NCBI RefSeq assembly: GCF_029537485.1
Contig: NZ_JARPUS010000001.1
Coordinates: forward strand, 488,996 to 552,995
Direction: 5' to 3'
Source of the DNA: Pseudomonas sp. GOM6
GTDB taxonomy: Bacteria; Pseudomonadota; Gammaproteobacteria; Pseudomonadales; Pseudomonadaceae
DNA: 64,000 nucleotides
Of this stretch, positions 37,298 through 52,543 are shown in pieces; positions within the stretch are counted from its first letter, which is position 1; each line of letters opens with the position of its first letter. A program made the position numbers and the translations under genes. The notes beneath the pieces are model-generated. The model saw nothing but the letters and a program-made list of their open reading frames with translations, made no database searches and was not told where the DNA came from.

Positions 37298-37821
37298 AAG
37301 CTTTTCGTCTGGTGTTTGTGTCGTTGCTGGCTGTTGTGCTTTATGGCTGTGGTGCTGGTAGTGATTTTGCTGATCTTCAGTCGTATATGGACGAGGTTCG
37401 GGCGCGTCCTAAAGGGTCTATTGAGCCGCTTCCCAAGTTTCAGCCATATGAAGCCTTTACCTACAGTGCCGCCGCTCTTCGGTCGCCATTTCAACCGCCG
37501 GTCAAAGTGGACTTGAATAGTGGTCGTAAGGGGTCGAAAGACGTCAAGCCCGATGAGGCGAGGGTCAGGCAGTTTCTTGAAGGCTTCAATATAGAAACCT
37601 TTGAAATGGTTGGGACTCTGGCAAATGATGGTTCGAAGTTTGGTCTCATCAAGGGCGCTGGTGGTGTTCATCGGGTTAAGGCTGGAGACTACCTTGGTCG
37701 TAACCATGGGCGAATCATCTCGATCGATGAGTCCAAAATTGATGTTGTAGAAATTGTTCCTGACGGTGAGGGGGGATGGCTGGAGCGTCCTCGTACACTG
37801 ATGCTCAAGGAGCGTTCATAA
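37294..37821 (+). CDS. pilP: Type IV pilus assembly lipoprotein PilP
   Basis: A 175-residue inner-membrane lipoprotein (lipobox YGC after MKAFRLVFVSLLAVVL) with an unstructured linker and a C-terminal beta-sandwich (VGTLANDGSKFGLIKGAGGVHRV) that contacts the N0 domain of PilQ. Links PilNO to the secretin. Overlaps pilO; one base before pilQ. Confidence 0.96.
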   Translation: MKAFRLVFVSLLAVVLYGCGAGSDFADLQSYMDEVRARPKGSIEPLPKFQPYEAFTYSAAALRSPFQPPVKVDLNSGRKGSKDVKPDEARVRQFLEGFNIETFEMVGTLANDGSKFGLIKGAGGVHRVKAGDYLGRNHGRIISIDESKIDVVEIVPDGEGGWLERPRTLMLKERS

Positions 37822-37822
37822 G

Positions 37823-39988
37823 ATGGCGGGCCAGGAAATGAAGAATAACTACGGGCGTGCTGGTTGGAGCAAGCTGATGAAATTTAATAAACACCGCTTC
37901 AGTATTTCCTTGGCGCTTGCCATGTTTTCTCCGGCACTGTTGGCTGCCAACTTGCAGTCGCTTGATGTTGCTGCGTTGCCAGGCGACAAAATTGAGTTGA
38001 AGCTTGGTTTTGATGAAGCCGTGACCGCTCCTCGGGGTTACACGATCGAGCAACCTGCCCGGATTGCTCTGGATCTGCCAGGGGTTGCCAATAAATTAGG
38101 TGTCAAGAATAAAGAGCTTGGTGTCGGCAATGCGCGCAGCGTCACTGTCGTTGAGGCCAAGGACAGGACCAGGCTCATCATTAATCTCTCGACTCTTGCG
38201 CCCTACAGCACCCGTGTTGATGGCAATAACGTGCTCGTGGTAGTGGGTGGCACTGCGGCTCAGGCTAGCAAGTCATCTGCATCCAGTGTTCCGACGCTTT
38301 CGAAACCTTCCATGGCAGTGGCGTCAGGTCGTGCTGTAAGTGGAATCGATTTTCAGCGTGGTGAGGCTGGCGAGGGTAATGTGGTCATCCAGCTTTCTGA
38401 TCCGTCGGTGACGGCAGATATCCAAGAGCAGGGAGGCAAAATTCGCGTTAGCTTTGCTAAAACCCAGCTGCCTGAGAACCTGCGTGTACGTTTAGACGTC
38501 AAAGATTTCGCTACGCCTGTGCAGTTCGTGAGTGCATCTTCCAGTCAGGAGCGCGCGAGCATTGATATTGAGCCAGTAGGTTTTTATGACTACCTGGCGT
38601 TTCAGACAGATAACAAGCTAACAATTAGCGTTAAGCCGTTGACCCAAGACGACGTGGAAAAGCGTCGTGCAGAGCGATTTGCTTATACGGGAGAAAAGCT
38701 ATCTCTCAACTTCCAGGATATCGATGTGCGCTCGGTGCTGCAGCTTATTGCTGATTTCACTGATCTGAACCTTGTCGCCAGCGATACCGTGCAAGGCAAT
38801 ATCACATTGCGCCTTCAGAATGTACCTTGGGATCAGGCGCTGGATCTGGTTTTGAAGACGCGCGGACTTGATAAGCGCAAGGTCGGTAACGTTCTCCTGG
38901 TAGCACCAGCTGATGAGATTGCAGCCCGTGAACGCCAGGAACTGGAGGCGCAGAATCAAATTGCTGAGCTTGCTCCTTTGCGTCGTGAGCTGATTCAGGT
39001 GAACTATGCCAAGGCCGCAGATATAGCTGCTTTGTTCCAGTCTGTTGCGGCGACTGAGGGCAGCGATGTTCAAGAGCGTGGCACTGTCACCGTAGACGAT
39101 CGCACCAATAGCATCATTGCCTACCAAACTCAGGAGCGTTTGGATGAGCTGCGCAGGATTGTTGCTCAGCTAGACATCCCGGTGCGCCAGGTCATGATTG
39201 AGGCGCGTCTGGTTGAGGCCAGCGTCGGTTATGACAAGAGTTTGGGTGTTCGTTGGGGTGGCGCCTTCGTTGGCGACAATAACTGGAGTTTCTATGGCAA
39301 AGATGGTGCTCGTGGTGTCGATGATGACGGCGTTCTGAGGCTGCCTGGTACCGATACTGTTGGCTCTTTCACTTTGGATGATGCAACAACGAATGTCCCC
39401 TTTGTTGACATGGGTGCTGCCAATAGTACGTCGGGCATCGGTATTGGCTTTCTTACTGACAACATGATTCTGGATCTTCAGCTGTCAGCTATGGAAGCAA
39501 CGGGCAACGGTGAAGTGATTTCTCAGCCTAAAGTGGTTACTTCTGACAAAGAAACCGCAAAAATCTTGAAGGGTACTGAGGTGCCTTATCAGGAAGCCAG
39601 TTCGAGTGGCGCGACTACCGTCTCGTTCAAAGAAGCTGCTCTTGCGCTTGAGGTCACTCCGCAGATAACCCCGGACAACCGAATTATCATGGAAGTTAAG
39701 GTGAATAAGGATGAGCCTGACTACGAGAATGCTGTTCTTGGTGTGCCGCCAATCAAGAAGAATGAGGTAAATGCCAAGGTCTTGGTAAACGATGGCGAAA
39801 CGATTGTCATTGGTGGTGTGTTCTCCAATACCCAGAGCAAATCTGTGGAGAAGGTGCCGCTGCTGGGCGATATCCCGTTCGTTGGTCGTCTCTTCCGTCG
39901 TGATACCGTGACTGAAAGCAAGAATGAGCTGCTCATCTTCATCACTCCTCGCATCATGAATAATCAGGCTATCGCGGTAAGCAATTAA
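37823..39988 (+). CDS. pilQ: Type IV pilus secretin PilQ
   Basis: Outer-membrane pore for the pilus, 721 residues from ATG 37823. After the signal peptide come two AMIN peptidoglycan-binding domains (to about 260), an STN/N0 domain (LNFQDIDVRSVLQLIADFTD), N1 (VNYAKAADIAALFQSV) and the secretin core ending in VPLLGDIPFVGRLFR and LLIFITPRIM. An alternative start at ATG 37877 with GGAG 7 bases upstream gives a normal signal peptide (MKFNKHRFSISLALAMFSPA) and may be the true one. Confidence 0.95.
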   Translation: MAGQEMKNNYGRAGWSKLMKFNKHRFSISLALAMFSPALLAANLQSLDVAALPGDKIELKLGFDEAVTAPRGYTIEQPARIALDLPGVANKLGVKNKELGVGNARSVTVVEAKDRTRLIINLSTLAPYSTRVDGNNVLVVVGGTAAQASKSSASSVPTLSKPSMAVASGRAVSGIDFQRGEAGEGNVVIQLSDPSVTADIQEQGGKIRVSFAKTQLPENLRVRLDVKDFATPVQFVSASSSQERASIDIEPVGFYDYLAFQTDNKLTISVKPLTQDDVEKRRAERFAYTGEKLSLNFQDIDVRSVLQLIADFTDLNLVASDTVQGNITLRLQNVPWDQALDLVLKTRGLDKRKVGNVLLVAPADEIAARERQELEAQNQIAELAPLRRELIQVNYAKAADIAALFQSVAATEGSDVQERGTVTVDDRTNSIIAYQTQERLDELRRIVAQLDIPVRQVMIEARLVEASVGYDKSLGVRWGGAFVGDNNWSFYGKDGARGVDDDGVLRLPGTDTVGSFTLDDATTNVPFVDMGAANSTSGIGIGFLTDNMILDLQLSAMEATGNGEVISQPKVVTSDKETAKILKGTEVPYQEASSSGATTVSFKEAALALEVTPQITPDNRIIMEVKVNKDEPDYENAVLGVPPIKKNEVNAKVLVNDGETIVIGGVFSNTQSKSVEKVPLLGDIPFVGRLFRRDTVTESKNELLIFITPRIMNNQAIAVSN

Positions 39989-39991
39989 ATC

Positions 39992-40510
39992 GTGCAGAAC
40001 GTGATCTTGGTAGGCCCGATGGGGGCAGGTAAAAGCACCATCGGGCGATTGTTGGCGAAAGAGTTGCGGTTGCAGTTCAAAGATTCGGATAAGGAAATTG
40101 AGCAAAGAACTGGTGCCGATATTCCCTGGATTTTTGATGTTGAGGGAGAGCAGGGCTTTCGTGATCGTGAGCAACTCATGGTTGCGGAACTGTGTGAGTT
40201 ACAGGGCGTTGTGATCGCGACTGGCGGTGGTGTGGTTCTCCGGGCGGAGAACCGCAAGGCATTGCGAGAAGGTGGTCGGGTTGTTTATCTGCATGCGTCT
40301 GTTGAGCAGCAGTTGGAGCGAACCTCCCGCGATCGCAATCGTCCCCTGTTGCGCACTGCTGAACCGGGCAAGGTTCTGCGGGCTTTGATGGACATCCGCG
40401 ATCCACTCTATCGCGAGATCGCCGATGTGATCATTGAGACCGATGAGCGCCCGCCGCGATTGGTCGTGCAGGAAATCATCGAGCGCTTTGAGGCGCTTCC
40501 GCCCCGTTAA
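39992..40510 (+). CDS. aroK: Shikimate kinase
   Basis: Phosphorylates shikimate in chorismate synthesis. The 172-residue P-loop protein has GPMGAGKST near 8-16, the substrate-binding [11 protein letters not shown] and ATGGGVV, and a lid region [11 protein letters not shown] start at 39992, three bases after the pilQ stop. The pilQ-aroK-aroB order is conserved across gammaproteobacteria. Confidence 0.96.
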   Translation: MQNVILVGPMGAGKSTIGRLLAKELRLQFKDSDKEIEQRTGADIPWIFDVEGEQGFRDREQLMVAELCELQGVVIATGGGVVLRAENRKALREGGRVVYLHASVEQQLERTSRDRNRPLLRTAEPGKVLRALMDIRDPLYREIADVIIETDERPPRLVVQEIIERFEALPPR

Positions 40511-40516
40511 AGACAG

Positions 40517-40545
40517 GGGCCAACTGCGCTATTCTATGGCCCTTT
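40517..40545 (+). terminator. Weak hairpin between aroK and aroB
   Basis: GGGCCA and TGGCCC form a 6-base stem with a long loop, followed by TTT. Probably insufficient to stop transcription; aroB is 50 bases downstream. Confidence 0.3.
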
Positions 40546-40560
40546 CTAATCGGGGGCTTC

Positions 40561-41664
40561 ATGCAGACTCTTACTGTTGATCTGGGCGAGCGTAGTTATC
40601 CCATCTACATCGGTGCTGGCATCCTCTCAGAGCCGTACTTGCTCAAGCGTCACTTAGCCGGGCGGCAAGTCGCAATCGTTACCAACGAAACCGTTGCGCC
40701 CCTCTATCTGGAGCAGATCGAGCAGTCTCTGTCTGGGTGTGAATCGGTCTCGGTAGTACTGCCGGACGGCGAGAGTTTCAAGAACTGGGAAACCTTGCAG
40801 CTGATCTTCGATGGTTTGCTGCAGGCGCGGCATGACCGTAAGACCACTATTGTTGCTCTGGGAGGTGGTGTCGTCGGTGATATGGCTGGTTTCGCTGCGG
40901 CCTGTTACCAGCGCGGTGTGGATTTCATCCAGGTGCCTACCACGCTGCTCTCTCAGGTCGACTCTTCGGTTGGCGGAAAGACGGGTATCAATCATCCGCT
41001 TGGCAAGAATATGGTGGGTGCGTTTTATCAGCCTAATGCTGTGCTGATCGATACCTTGGTGCTGAATACGTTACCGGCGCGTGAGCTCTCGGCCGGATTG
41101 GCTGAAGTGATCAAATACGGGCTGATCTGCGATCTGGATTTCCTGGGCTGGCTTGAGTTGCACATTGATCAGTTGCGCGCACTGCAGCCGGATGCGCTGG
41201 TGCAGGCGATCGAGCGCTCATGTGCGGCCAAGGCTCGTGTGGTCGGGGTGGATGAGCGGGAGTCCGGTCTTCGCGCGATTCTTAATCTTGGCCACACTTT
41301 TGGGCATGCCATCGAAACCCATATGGGTTATGGCGAATGGCTGCATGGTGAAGCGGTGGCTGCGGGCACTGCCATGGCTCTGGATATGTCGGCTCGACTT
41401 GGCTGGATCAGTGAAGCTGAGCGTGACCGCGGCCTGCGCTTGTTATTGCGTGCAGGGCTGCCGGTCATTCCTCCGCTGGATATGGCTCCTGAGGATTTCC
41501 TCCAGCACATGGCTGTCGATAAGAAGGTGCTTGATGGTCGTTTACGCCTAGTTCTGCTGCGCAAGCTGGGCGAGGCCGTGATCACCGATGACTTTCCGCG
41601 GGAAGTATTGAATGCCACGCTGCGTGCGGATTACCGCGCGCTAGCGGATCAGCTTGGACAATAA
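40561..41664 (+). CDS. aroB: 3-dehydroquinate synthase
   Basis: Second enzyme of the shikimate pathway, NAD- and metal-dependent. The 367 residues include the NAD loop [22 protein letters not shown], the [22 protein letters not shown] substrate region near 130-151 and the metal ligands in [11 protein letters not shown]. Complete. Confidence 0.97.
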   Translation: MQTLTVDLGERSYPIYIGAGILSEPYLLKRHLAGRQVAIVTNETVAPLYLEQIEQSLSGCESVSVVLPDGESFKNWETLQLIFDGLLQARHDRKTTIVALGGGVVGDMAGFAAACYQRGVDFIQVPTTLLSQVDSSVGGKTGINHPLGKNMVGAFYQPNAVLIDTLVLNTLPARELSAGLAEVIKYGLICDLDFLGWLELHIDQLRALQPDALVQAIERSCAAKARVVGVDERESGLRAILNLGHTFGHAIETHMGYGEWLHGEAVAAGTAMALDMSARLGWISEAERDRGLRLLLRAGLPVIPPLDMAPEDFLQHMAVDKKVLDGRLRLVLLRKLGEAVITDDFPREVLNATLRADYRALADQLGQ

Positions 41665-41673
41665 GAGAGCTCC

Positions 41674-43266
41674 ATGACCAGTTTGCATGCCGACGAGGCG
41701 TTTCTCGAGCATTATCAGTTCAGCCACGATCCCTTTGCTGCGAGGGTTCCGGGCTTTCGTTTCTATCCGGCGCAGCGCAAGCCAGTGCTTGGGCAGCTCC
41801 ATCATTTGGCTCGCTACAGTCAATTGCTTCTGGTCGTTGCGGGCCCTCAGGGTAGCGGCAAGACCTTGTTGCGCCAGGCTCTGGTCGCCAGCACCAACAA
41901 GCAGGCGGTTCAGTCCGTCGTTGTGTCTGCCCGCGGTGCGGGTGACGTGGCTGGCATTTTGCGGCAGGTCGCTCAGGGGCTTGGCGTGCAGCAGGCAGAT
42001 GTGCCGAGCATTCTCGCGCATGTTGCTCAGTTGACGCTCACCGGGCAGGAGGTCTACCTGCTGGTGGATGATGCCGAGCAGCTGGCCGATCCTGCGCTCA
42101 ATACCCTGTTTACCCTGGCGGTAGGGGCAGATGGTGCTCGCCCTCATGTTTTCCTCTTTGCGCAAAGCGATTTTCTTGAGCGCCTCGAGCAGCAGGCAGA
42201 TGGCGAGGAGCGCTTTCATGCTATTGAGTTGCAGCCTTATGACGAGGAAGAGACACGCCAGTATCTGGCACAGCGTCTGGACGGTGCTGGGCAAGGTATA
42301 GATCTGTTGACTGATGAGCAGATCGAGGAAATTTACATCGGCTCTGGCGGCTGGCCGGGCGCGATCAATCAGGTGGCTCGCGATGTACTGGTTGAGGCCA
42401 TGCTGGCTCAGCGCAATGCTGGCGTTGTCGCTGGGAAGGGGTTGCCGAAAAAGCACCTGCTGGCGCTGGCGGTGGTGGCTGTCGCATTAGGCGCTGCATG
42501 GCTGATGCAAGGGGAGAGCGGCTCTACTCCTGTCGTGGCAGTCGAGAAACCCATCGAGTTGATCGCTCAGGAGTCTTCCTCGGCGCAGGTGGGTGCATCT
42601 TCTGCTGAAGCAGAGGCGGCCAATGCTCGCGCGCAGGCGCAGGTTGAGTTTTCTGGTACTGCTCAACCATTGCCGTTGCCTTTGGTGGGTGAGGCACAGC
42701 CGGTGATTCGTGAGCCGCTGGCGCAGGCGTCGGGAATGGAGGACGAGCAGGGGGCGACAACTACCGCGCCGGCCATGGTAGAGGCTCCAGCTCCTGCGCC
42801 TGTGGTGCCGACCATCGCGAGCGCTCCTGCACAGCCTGCGACACCTATGCCTGAGGTCAAGGTGCCGGAAGTAAAGGCGGCGCCGGTACCTGTTCCGGCC
42901 CCCAAGCCTGTTGTGTTCAAGCCCGTAGTCACGGAGAAGCCGGCGCCGGTTGTTGCCAAGACGGCTGCCAGTGCTGGGGCGGGTGACTGGTATGCGGCGC
43001 GGCCTGCGAGCGGCTATGCGCTGCAGATTCTCGGCACTCGCTCGGAGAGTAGTGCCAAGGCTTTCGTCGGAAAGCACGGCGCTGAATACCGCTACTTCAA
43101 GAAGCTGCACCAGGGGCAGCCGCTATATGTGGTGACGTTCGGCCAGTTCGCCAGCCGGGCAGCCGCGCAGGCGGCGATCAAGACGCTGCCGGCCGATGTG
43201 CAGGCCGGCAAGCCTTGGCCGCGCAGCTTTGCCAGCATTCAGCAGGAGGCAATCCGGGTGCGTTGA
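41674..43266 (+). CDS. AAA-ATPase/SPOR-domain membrane protein (DamX-like)
   Basis: A 530-residue fusion. The N-terminal ExeA/GspA-like AAA domain has Walker A GPQGSGKT at 57-64 and Walker B VYLLVDDAEQL near 127-137. A membrane helix lies near 263-281. A Pro/Ala/Val-rich periplasmic linker follows, then a C-terminal SPOR domain (GYALQILGTRSESSAKAF onward) for septal peptidoglycan binding. E. coli damX also follows aroB and has membrane-SPOR layout, but its cytoplasmic part is not an obvious ATPase. Likely cell-division factor. Confidence 0.88.
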   Translation: MTSLHADEAFLEHYQFSHDPFAARVPGFRFYPAQRKPVLGQLHHLARYSQLLLVVAGPQGSGKTLLRQALVASTNKQAVQSVVVSARGAGDVAGILRQVAQGLGVQQADVPSILAHVAQLTLTGQEVYLLVDDAEQLADPALNTLFTLAVGADGARPHVFLFAQSDFLERLEQQADGEERFHAIELQPYDEEETRQYLAQRLDGAGQGIDLLTDEQIEEIYIGSGGWPGAINQVARDVLVEAMLAQRNAGVVAGKGLPKKHLLALAVVAVALGAAWLMQGESGSTPVVAVEKPIELIAQESSSAQVGASSAEAEAANARAQAQVEFSGTAQPLPLPLVGEAQPVIREPLAQASGMEDEQGATTTAPAMVEAPAPAPVVPTIASAPAQPATPMPEVKVPEVKAAPVPVPAPKPVVFKPVVTEKPAPVVAKTAASAGAGDWYAARPASGYALQILGTRSESSAKAFVGKHGAEYRYFKKLHQGQPLYVVTFGQFASRAAAQAAIKTLPADVQAGKPWPRSFASIQQEAIRVR

Positions 43267-43357
43267 TGGCCTGTGATTTGCCTGTCATTTGGTGACTGGA
43301 TGGTCCTAGCACGGGCCTCTGGTCGCTGCCTTTCGTTCAAGCGACAGAAGTTTTCAT

Positions 43358-43387
43358 CTGGCCGTCACGAAAATTTGTGACGGCCAG
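43358..43387. promoter_or_regulatory. Perfect 11-bp palindrome overlapping the gltB promoter
   Basis: CTGGCCGTCAC, an 8-base AT-rich centre, GTGACGGCCAG. No T-run follows, so it is more like an operator than a terminator; its right arm overlaps the -35 box of the predicted gltB promoter. Confidence 0.6.
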
Positions 43388-43403
43388 GGTCGATATGTAC
43401 AAT
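43375..43403 (+). promoter_or_regulatory. Predicted sigma-70 promoter of gltBD
   Basis: TTGTGA (43375-43380), exactly 17 bases, TACAAT (43398-43403); four and five of six consensus matches. The leader to the gltB ATG would be about 100 bases. Confidence 0.7.
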
Positions 43404-43511
43404 GACCCCCCTTTGCCTGCGCCAAGCTGGTGCGTTGCCCTGCGCGGTCGGCAGCTAGGTCAATGAATTAGAAAGCTATTTGCCCTCGAGGCAAGCCTGG
43501 TGAGAGTGTCT

Positions 43512-47960
<4,449 letters not shown>

Positions 47961-47984
47961 CTTGCGCCTGAAGTGGTTTGATGA

Positions 47985-49412
<1,428 letters not shown>

Positions 49413-49452
49413 TTGGCGCCCGGCTTGAGCTGGGACAAATCGTCGCGATAGA

Positions 49453-49482
49453 CAAAAGGCACGGCACTCGCCGTGCCTTTTG
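49453..49482 (+). terminator. Intrinsic terminator after gltD
   Basis: A 13-base perfect stem (CAAAAGGCACGGC and its complement) with ACTC loop and TTTTGTTTT following. Confidence 0.92.
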
Positions 49483-49637
49483 TTTTGCGGTCTGCGAAAA
49501 TGCCCGCACTTTTTCTGCGCCAAGGCGCGCGGGTGCCTGTGATCCGGGACCCGCCCGGAGGAAGGGGGTCGCCGCCGCGCGGCCATCGCATACTCCCGCT
49601 GCAACGCTTCCCTGCCGATTTTCCAGGAATCCTGCCG

Positions 49638-50705
49638 ATGTCCGCCCTGAAGAACGACCGTTTCCTGCGCGCCCTGCTCAAGCAACCCGTCGACGTCACG
49701 CCCGTATGGATGATGCGCCAGGCCGGTCGTTACCTGCCGGAGTATCGCGCCACTCGCGCCAAGGCCGGTGACTTCGTCAGCCTGATGAAGAACCCCGAGT
49801 TGGCCTGCGAGGTGACGATTCAGCCGCTGGATCGCTACCCGCAGATCGACGCCGCGATCCTCTTCTCCGATATCCTCACCATTCCCGATGCCATGGGCCA
49901 GGGTCTGTACTTCGAGACCGGCGAGGGCCCGCGCTTCAGGAAGGTGGTGTCGAGCATGGCGGATATCGAGGCCCTGCCGATTCCCGACGCCGAGCAGGAC
50001 CTGGGCTACGTGATGGATGCCGTACGCACCATTCGCCGCGAGCTGAATGGCCGCGTGCCGCTGATCGGCTTCACTGGTAGCCCCTGGACCCTGGCCACCT
50101 ATATGGTCGAGGGCGGCTCCAGCCGCGACTTCCGCAAGTCCAAGGCGATGCTCTACGACAACCCGCAGGCCATGCACGCCCTGCTCGACAAGCTGGCTCG
50201 CTCCATCACTGCCTATCTGAATGGACAGATCCAGGCCGGCGCCCAGGCGGTGCAGATCTTCGATTCCTGGGGCGGTGCGCTGTCTTCGGCGGCTTACCAG
50301 GAGTTTTCTCTGCGCTACATGAAGCAGATCATCGACGGCCTGATCCGCGAGCACGGCGGTCGTCGTGTGCCGGTGATCCTGTTTACCAAGGGTGGCGGCC
50401 TGTGGCTGGAGTCCATGGCCGACACCGGCGCCGAGGCCCTGGGCCTGGACTGGACCTGCGACATCGGCAGCGCGCGTCAGCGCGTGGGGGATAGAGTCGC
50501 CCTGCAGGGCAACATGGACCCGGCCGTGCTGCATGCCAAGCCGGCGGCCATCCGCGCCGAGGTGGCGCGTATCCTCGCCGCCTACGGGCCGGGCAATGGC
50601 CAGGTGTTCAACCTCGGCCACGGCATCACGCCGGAAGTGCCGCCGGAGCACGCCAAGGCTTTCTTCGAGGCAGTGCACGAGCTGTCTGCGCAGTACCATC
50701 AGTAA
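49638..50705 (+). CDS. hemE: Uroporphyrinogen decarboxylase
   Basis: Converts uroporphyrinogen III to coproporphyrinogen III in haem synthesis. The 355 residues show the signature [11 protein letters not shown] near 27-37, the second motif [13 protein letters not shown], and the catalytic Asp region [19 protein letters not shown] 49638 is the conserved start; the frame runs further upstream into the gltD terminator region. Confidence 0.97.
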   Translation: MSALKNDRFLRALLKQPVDVTPVWMMRQAGRYLPEYRATRAKAGDFVSLMKNPELACEVTIQPLDRYPQIDAAILFSDILTIPDAMGQGLYFETGEGPRFRKVVSSMADIEALPIPDAEQDLGYVMDAVRTIRRELNGRVPLIGFTGSPWTLATYMVEGGSSRDFRKSKAMLYDNPQAMHALLDKLARSITAYLNGQIQAGAQAVQIFDSWGGALSSAAYQEFSLRYMKQIIDGLIREHGGRRVPVILFTKGGGLWLESMADTGAEALGLDWTCDIGSARQRVGDRVALQGNMDPAVLHAKPAAIRAEVARILAAYGPGNGQVFNLGHGITPEVPPEHAKAFFEAVHELSAQYHQ

Positions 50706-50710
50706 CTTAA

Positions 50711-50732
50711 AAGGGCCGCGAATGCGGCCCTT
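50711..50732 (+). terminator. Hairpin after hemE
   Basis: AAGGGCCGC-GAAT-GCGGCCCTT, a perfect 9-base stem 5 bases beyond the stop, followed by CGTATTTC. Confidence 0.75.
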
Positions 50733-50813
50733 CGTATTTCTACCAGAATGCTTCCTCGCCCTTGTCATGGGCTTTGCATAGAATTCGGTCATCTGCGATC
50801 AGGGAGGTATGTC

Positions 50814-51581
50814 ATGCGGCGAGTGGTCTTCAATCAGAAGGGTGGGGTGGGCAAGTCCAGCATTGCCTGCAATCTGGCGGCGGTGAGTGCGGCTGAAGGG
50901 TATCGCACCCTATTGATTGATCTGGATGCTCAGGCCAACTCGACGCACTACCTCACCGGGCTGACTGGCGAGGAAATACCGATGGGTATCGCCGAGTTCT
51001 TCAAGGGCACCCTGTCTTCGGGGCCTTTCGGCAAGAAGGGGGGGGTGGATATCTATGAGACGCCCTTCGACAACCTGCATGTGGTGACCGCCACCGCTGA
51101 GCTGGCCGAGTTGCAGCCGAAGTTGGAGCAGAAGCACAAGATCAACAAGCTGCGCAAACTGCTGGAAGAAATCTCCGAAGATTACGACCGAATCTACATG
51201 GACACGCCGCCAGCGCTGAACTTCTATACGGTTTCTGCGTTGATCGCCGCTGATCGCGTGTTGATTCCTTTCGATTGTGACAGCTTCTCGCGCAATGCCC
51301 TGTACGGCCTGCTGGCAGAGATCGAAGAGCTCAAGGGCGACCACAACGAAGACCTGGAAGTCGAGGGTATCGTGGTCAACCAGTTCCAGCCGCGCGCGAC
51401 CCTGCCGCAGCAGCTGCTCGACGAGCTGATCGAGGAGGGGCTGCCGGTGTTGCCGGTCAATCTGATGAGTTCGGTGAAAATGCGCGAGTCGCACCAGGCC
51501 TGCATGCCGCTGATCCATCTGGATCGCAGCCACAAACTGACCCAACAGTTTGTCGAGCTGCACAAGCTGCTGGATAACTGA
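50814..51581 (+). CDS. ParA/MinD-family ATPase
   Basis: A 255-residue deviant Walker ATPase: NQKGGVGKSS near residues 7-16, LIDLDAQANST, and DTPP in the Walker B region. There is no partner parB, replicon or chemotaxis gene beside it, so it is not the chromosomal parA; orphan members of this type occur in pseudomonads with unknown cargo. ATG 50814 has AGGGAGGT upstream. Confidence 0.85.
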   Translation: MRRVVFNQKGGVGKSSIACNLAAVSAAEGYRTLLIDLDAQANSTHYLTGLTGEEIPMGIAEFFKGTLSSGPFGKKGGVDIYETPFDNLHVVTATAELAELQPKLEQKHKINKLRKLLEEISEDYDRIYMDTPPALNFYTVSALIAADRVLIPFDCDSFSRNALYGLLAEIEELKGDHNEDLEVEGIVVNQFQPRATLPQQLLDELIEEGLPVLPVNLMSSVKMRESHQACMPLIHLDRSHKLTQQFVELHKLLDN

Positions 51582-51594
51582 GATCTACACACAA

Positions 51595-51622
51595 GACAAA
51601 GGCGCCAGAAGGCGCCTTTGTC
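51595..51622. terminator. Bidirectional terminator between the ParA gene and the universal stress gene
   Basis: GACAAAGGCGCC-AGAA-GGCGCCTTTGTC, a perfect 12-base stem with T/A-rich arms, between converging genes. Confidence 0.88.
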
Positions 51623-51639
51623 GTTTCTGCCTGGGCGGT

Positions 51640-52434
51640 TCAGCGCACGACGAACACGTCGCAGGGCGCTTTGTGCAGGTAGTGCTGGGCCAGGCTGCCG
51701 AGCAGCGCCTGTGAGATTGCGCTGCGGCCATGGCTGCCCAGCACTAGCAGCTGAGGTTGGCGACTGCTGATGTATTCCTGCAGCGAGCGCAGGATGCCGC
51801 CAACCTTGACTTCGTGGCTGAGTTTGGGGGCGTTGGCAGGCAGGCGCTGGGCCTCGTCGTGGAGCAGTTGATCGATGAGTGCGCGCTGAGTGAGCAGTTC
51901 GGCTTCGGCGAGGGCACTGTTCTTCTGTGGTTCAAATACGTGCAAGGCGTGGATGCCGGCGTCACCAGGCAGCAGCAGGCAGGCCTCGTGCAGAGCGGTG
52001 CAGGCGCACAGGGAGAAGTCGATGGCGGCCACCGCACTGCGGTAGGGACTGGCCTCGTCGCGCGCCACCAGCAGCAGCGGCACCGGGCAGCGCCGAGCGA
52101 TACGATCCAGCGTGGTGCCGGAGAAGAATTCGTGGCGCTGATGATGGGCACCCAGGACCAGCAGATCGGCGCCGCACTGTTGCACCTGTTCCAGCACTGC
52201 ATCGGCCGGCTTGCCCTGAGTCAGGCGCAGCTGGCTACCAGTGGGTGCGAACTGGGTGAGGCTGCGATCCAGGCTCTGCTCGATGCGTTCGCGCTCGGCC
52301 TGATCCAGGCGTGGGTCGAAGACATGCAGCAGGGTCAGTTTGGCATCGTGCTGGCGCGCCAGCTGAGCGGCACGGCGTAGTGCCAGGTCCGCGGTGTCAC
52401 GTAGGTCATGGGCGATAAGGATGTGTCTGGTCAT
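51640..52434 (-). CDS. Tandem universal stress protein
   Basis: A 264-residue protein with two Usp domains (about 1-135 and 140-264). The second ends in LGSHGRSAISQALLGS, fitting the ATP-binding pattern G-2x-G-9x-G-S; the first has LGAHHQRHEFFSGTT, in which the second Gly is replaced, so it may not bind ATP. Tandem Usp proteins of pseudomonads support anaerobic survival. An Anr/FNR-like box lies about 90 bases upstream. Confidence 0.92.
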   Translation of the reverse strand: MTRHILIAHDLRDTADLALRRAAQLARQHDAKLTLLHVFDPRLDQAERERIEQSLDRSLTQFAPTGSQLRLTQGKPADAVLEQVQQCGADLLVLGAHHQRHEFFSGTTLDRIARRCPVPLLLVARDEASPYRSAVAAIDFSLCACTALHEACLLLPGDAGIHALHVFEPQKNSALAEAELLTQRALIDQLLHDEAQRLPANAPKLSHEVKVGGILRSLQEYISSRQPQLLVLGSHGRSAISQALLGSLAQHYLHKAPCDVFVVR

Positions 52435-52519
52435 TGCTCTCCCCTTTGCGCCGCGGGTTGGCGCGGCGACGTGAAACCTCTGCGGGTTTTTAGAATGAGC
52501 TTTCTAAATAGACCCGCAA

Positions 52520-52533
52520 TTGATCCACGGCAA
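52520..52533. promoter_or_regulatory. Candidate Anr/FNR box before the universal stress gene
   Basis: TTGAT-CCAC-GGCAA matches eight of ten specified positions of TTGAT-N4-ATCAA. Centred about 92 bases before the Usp ATG, it would place a start site near 52485. Confidence 0.5.
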
Positions 52534-52543
52534 GTCCCATGCG

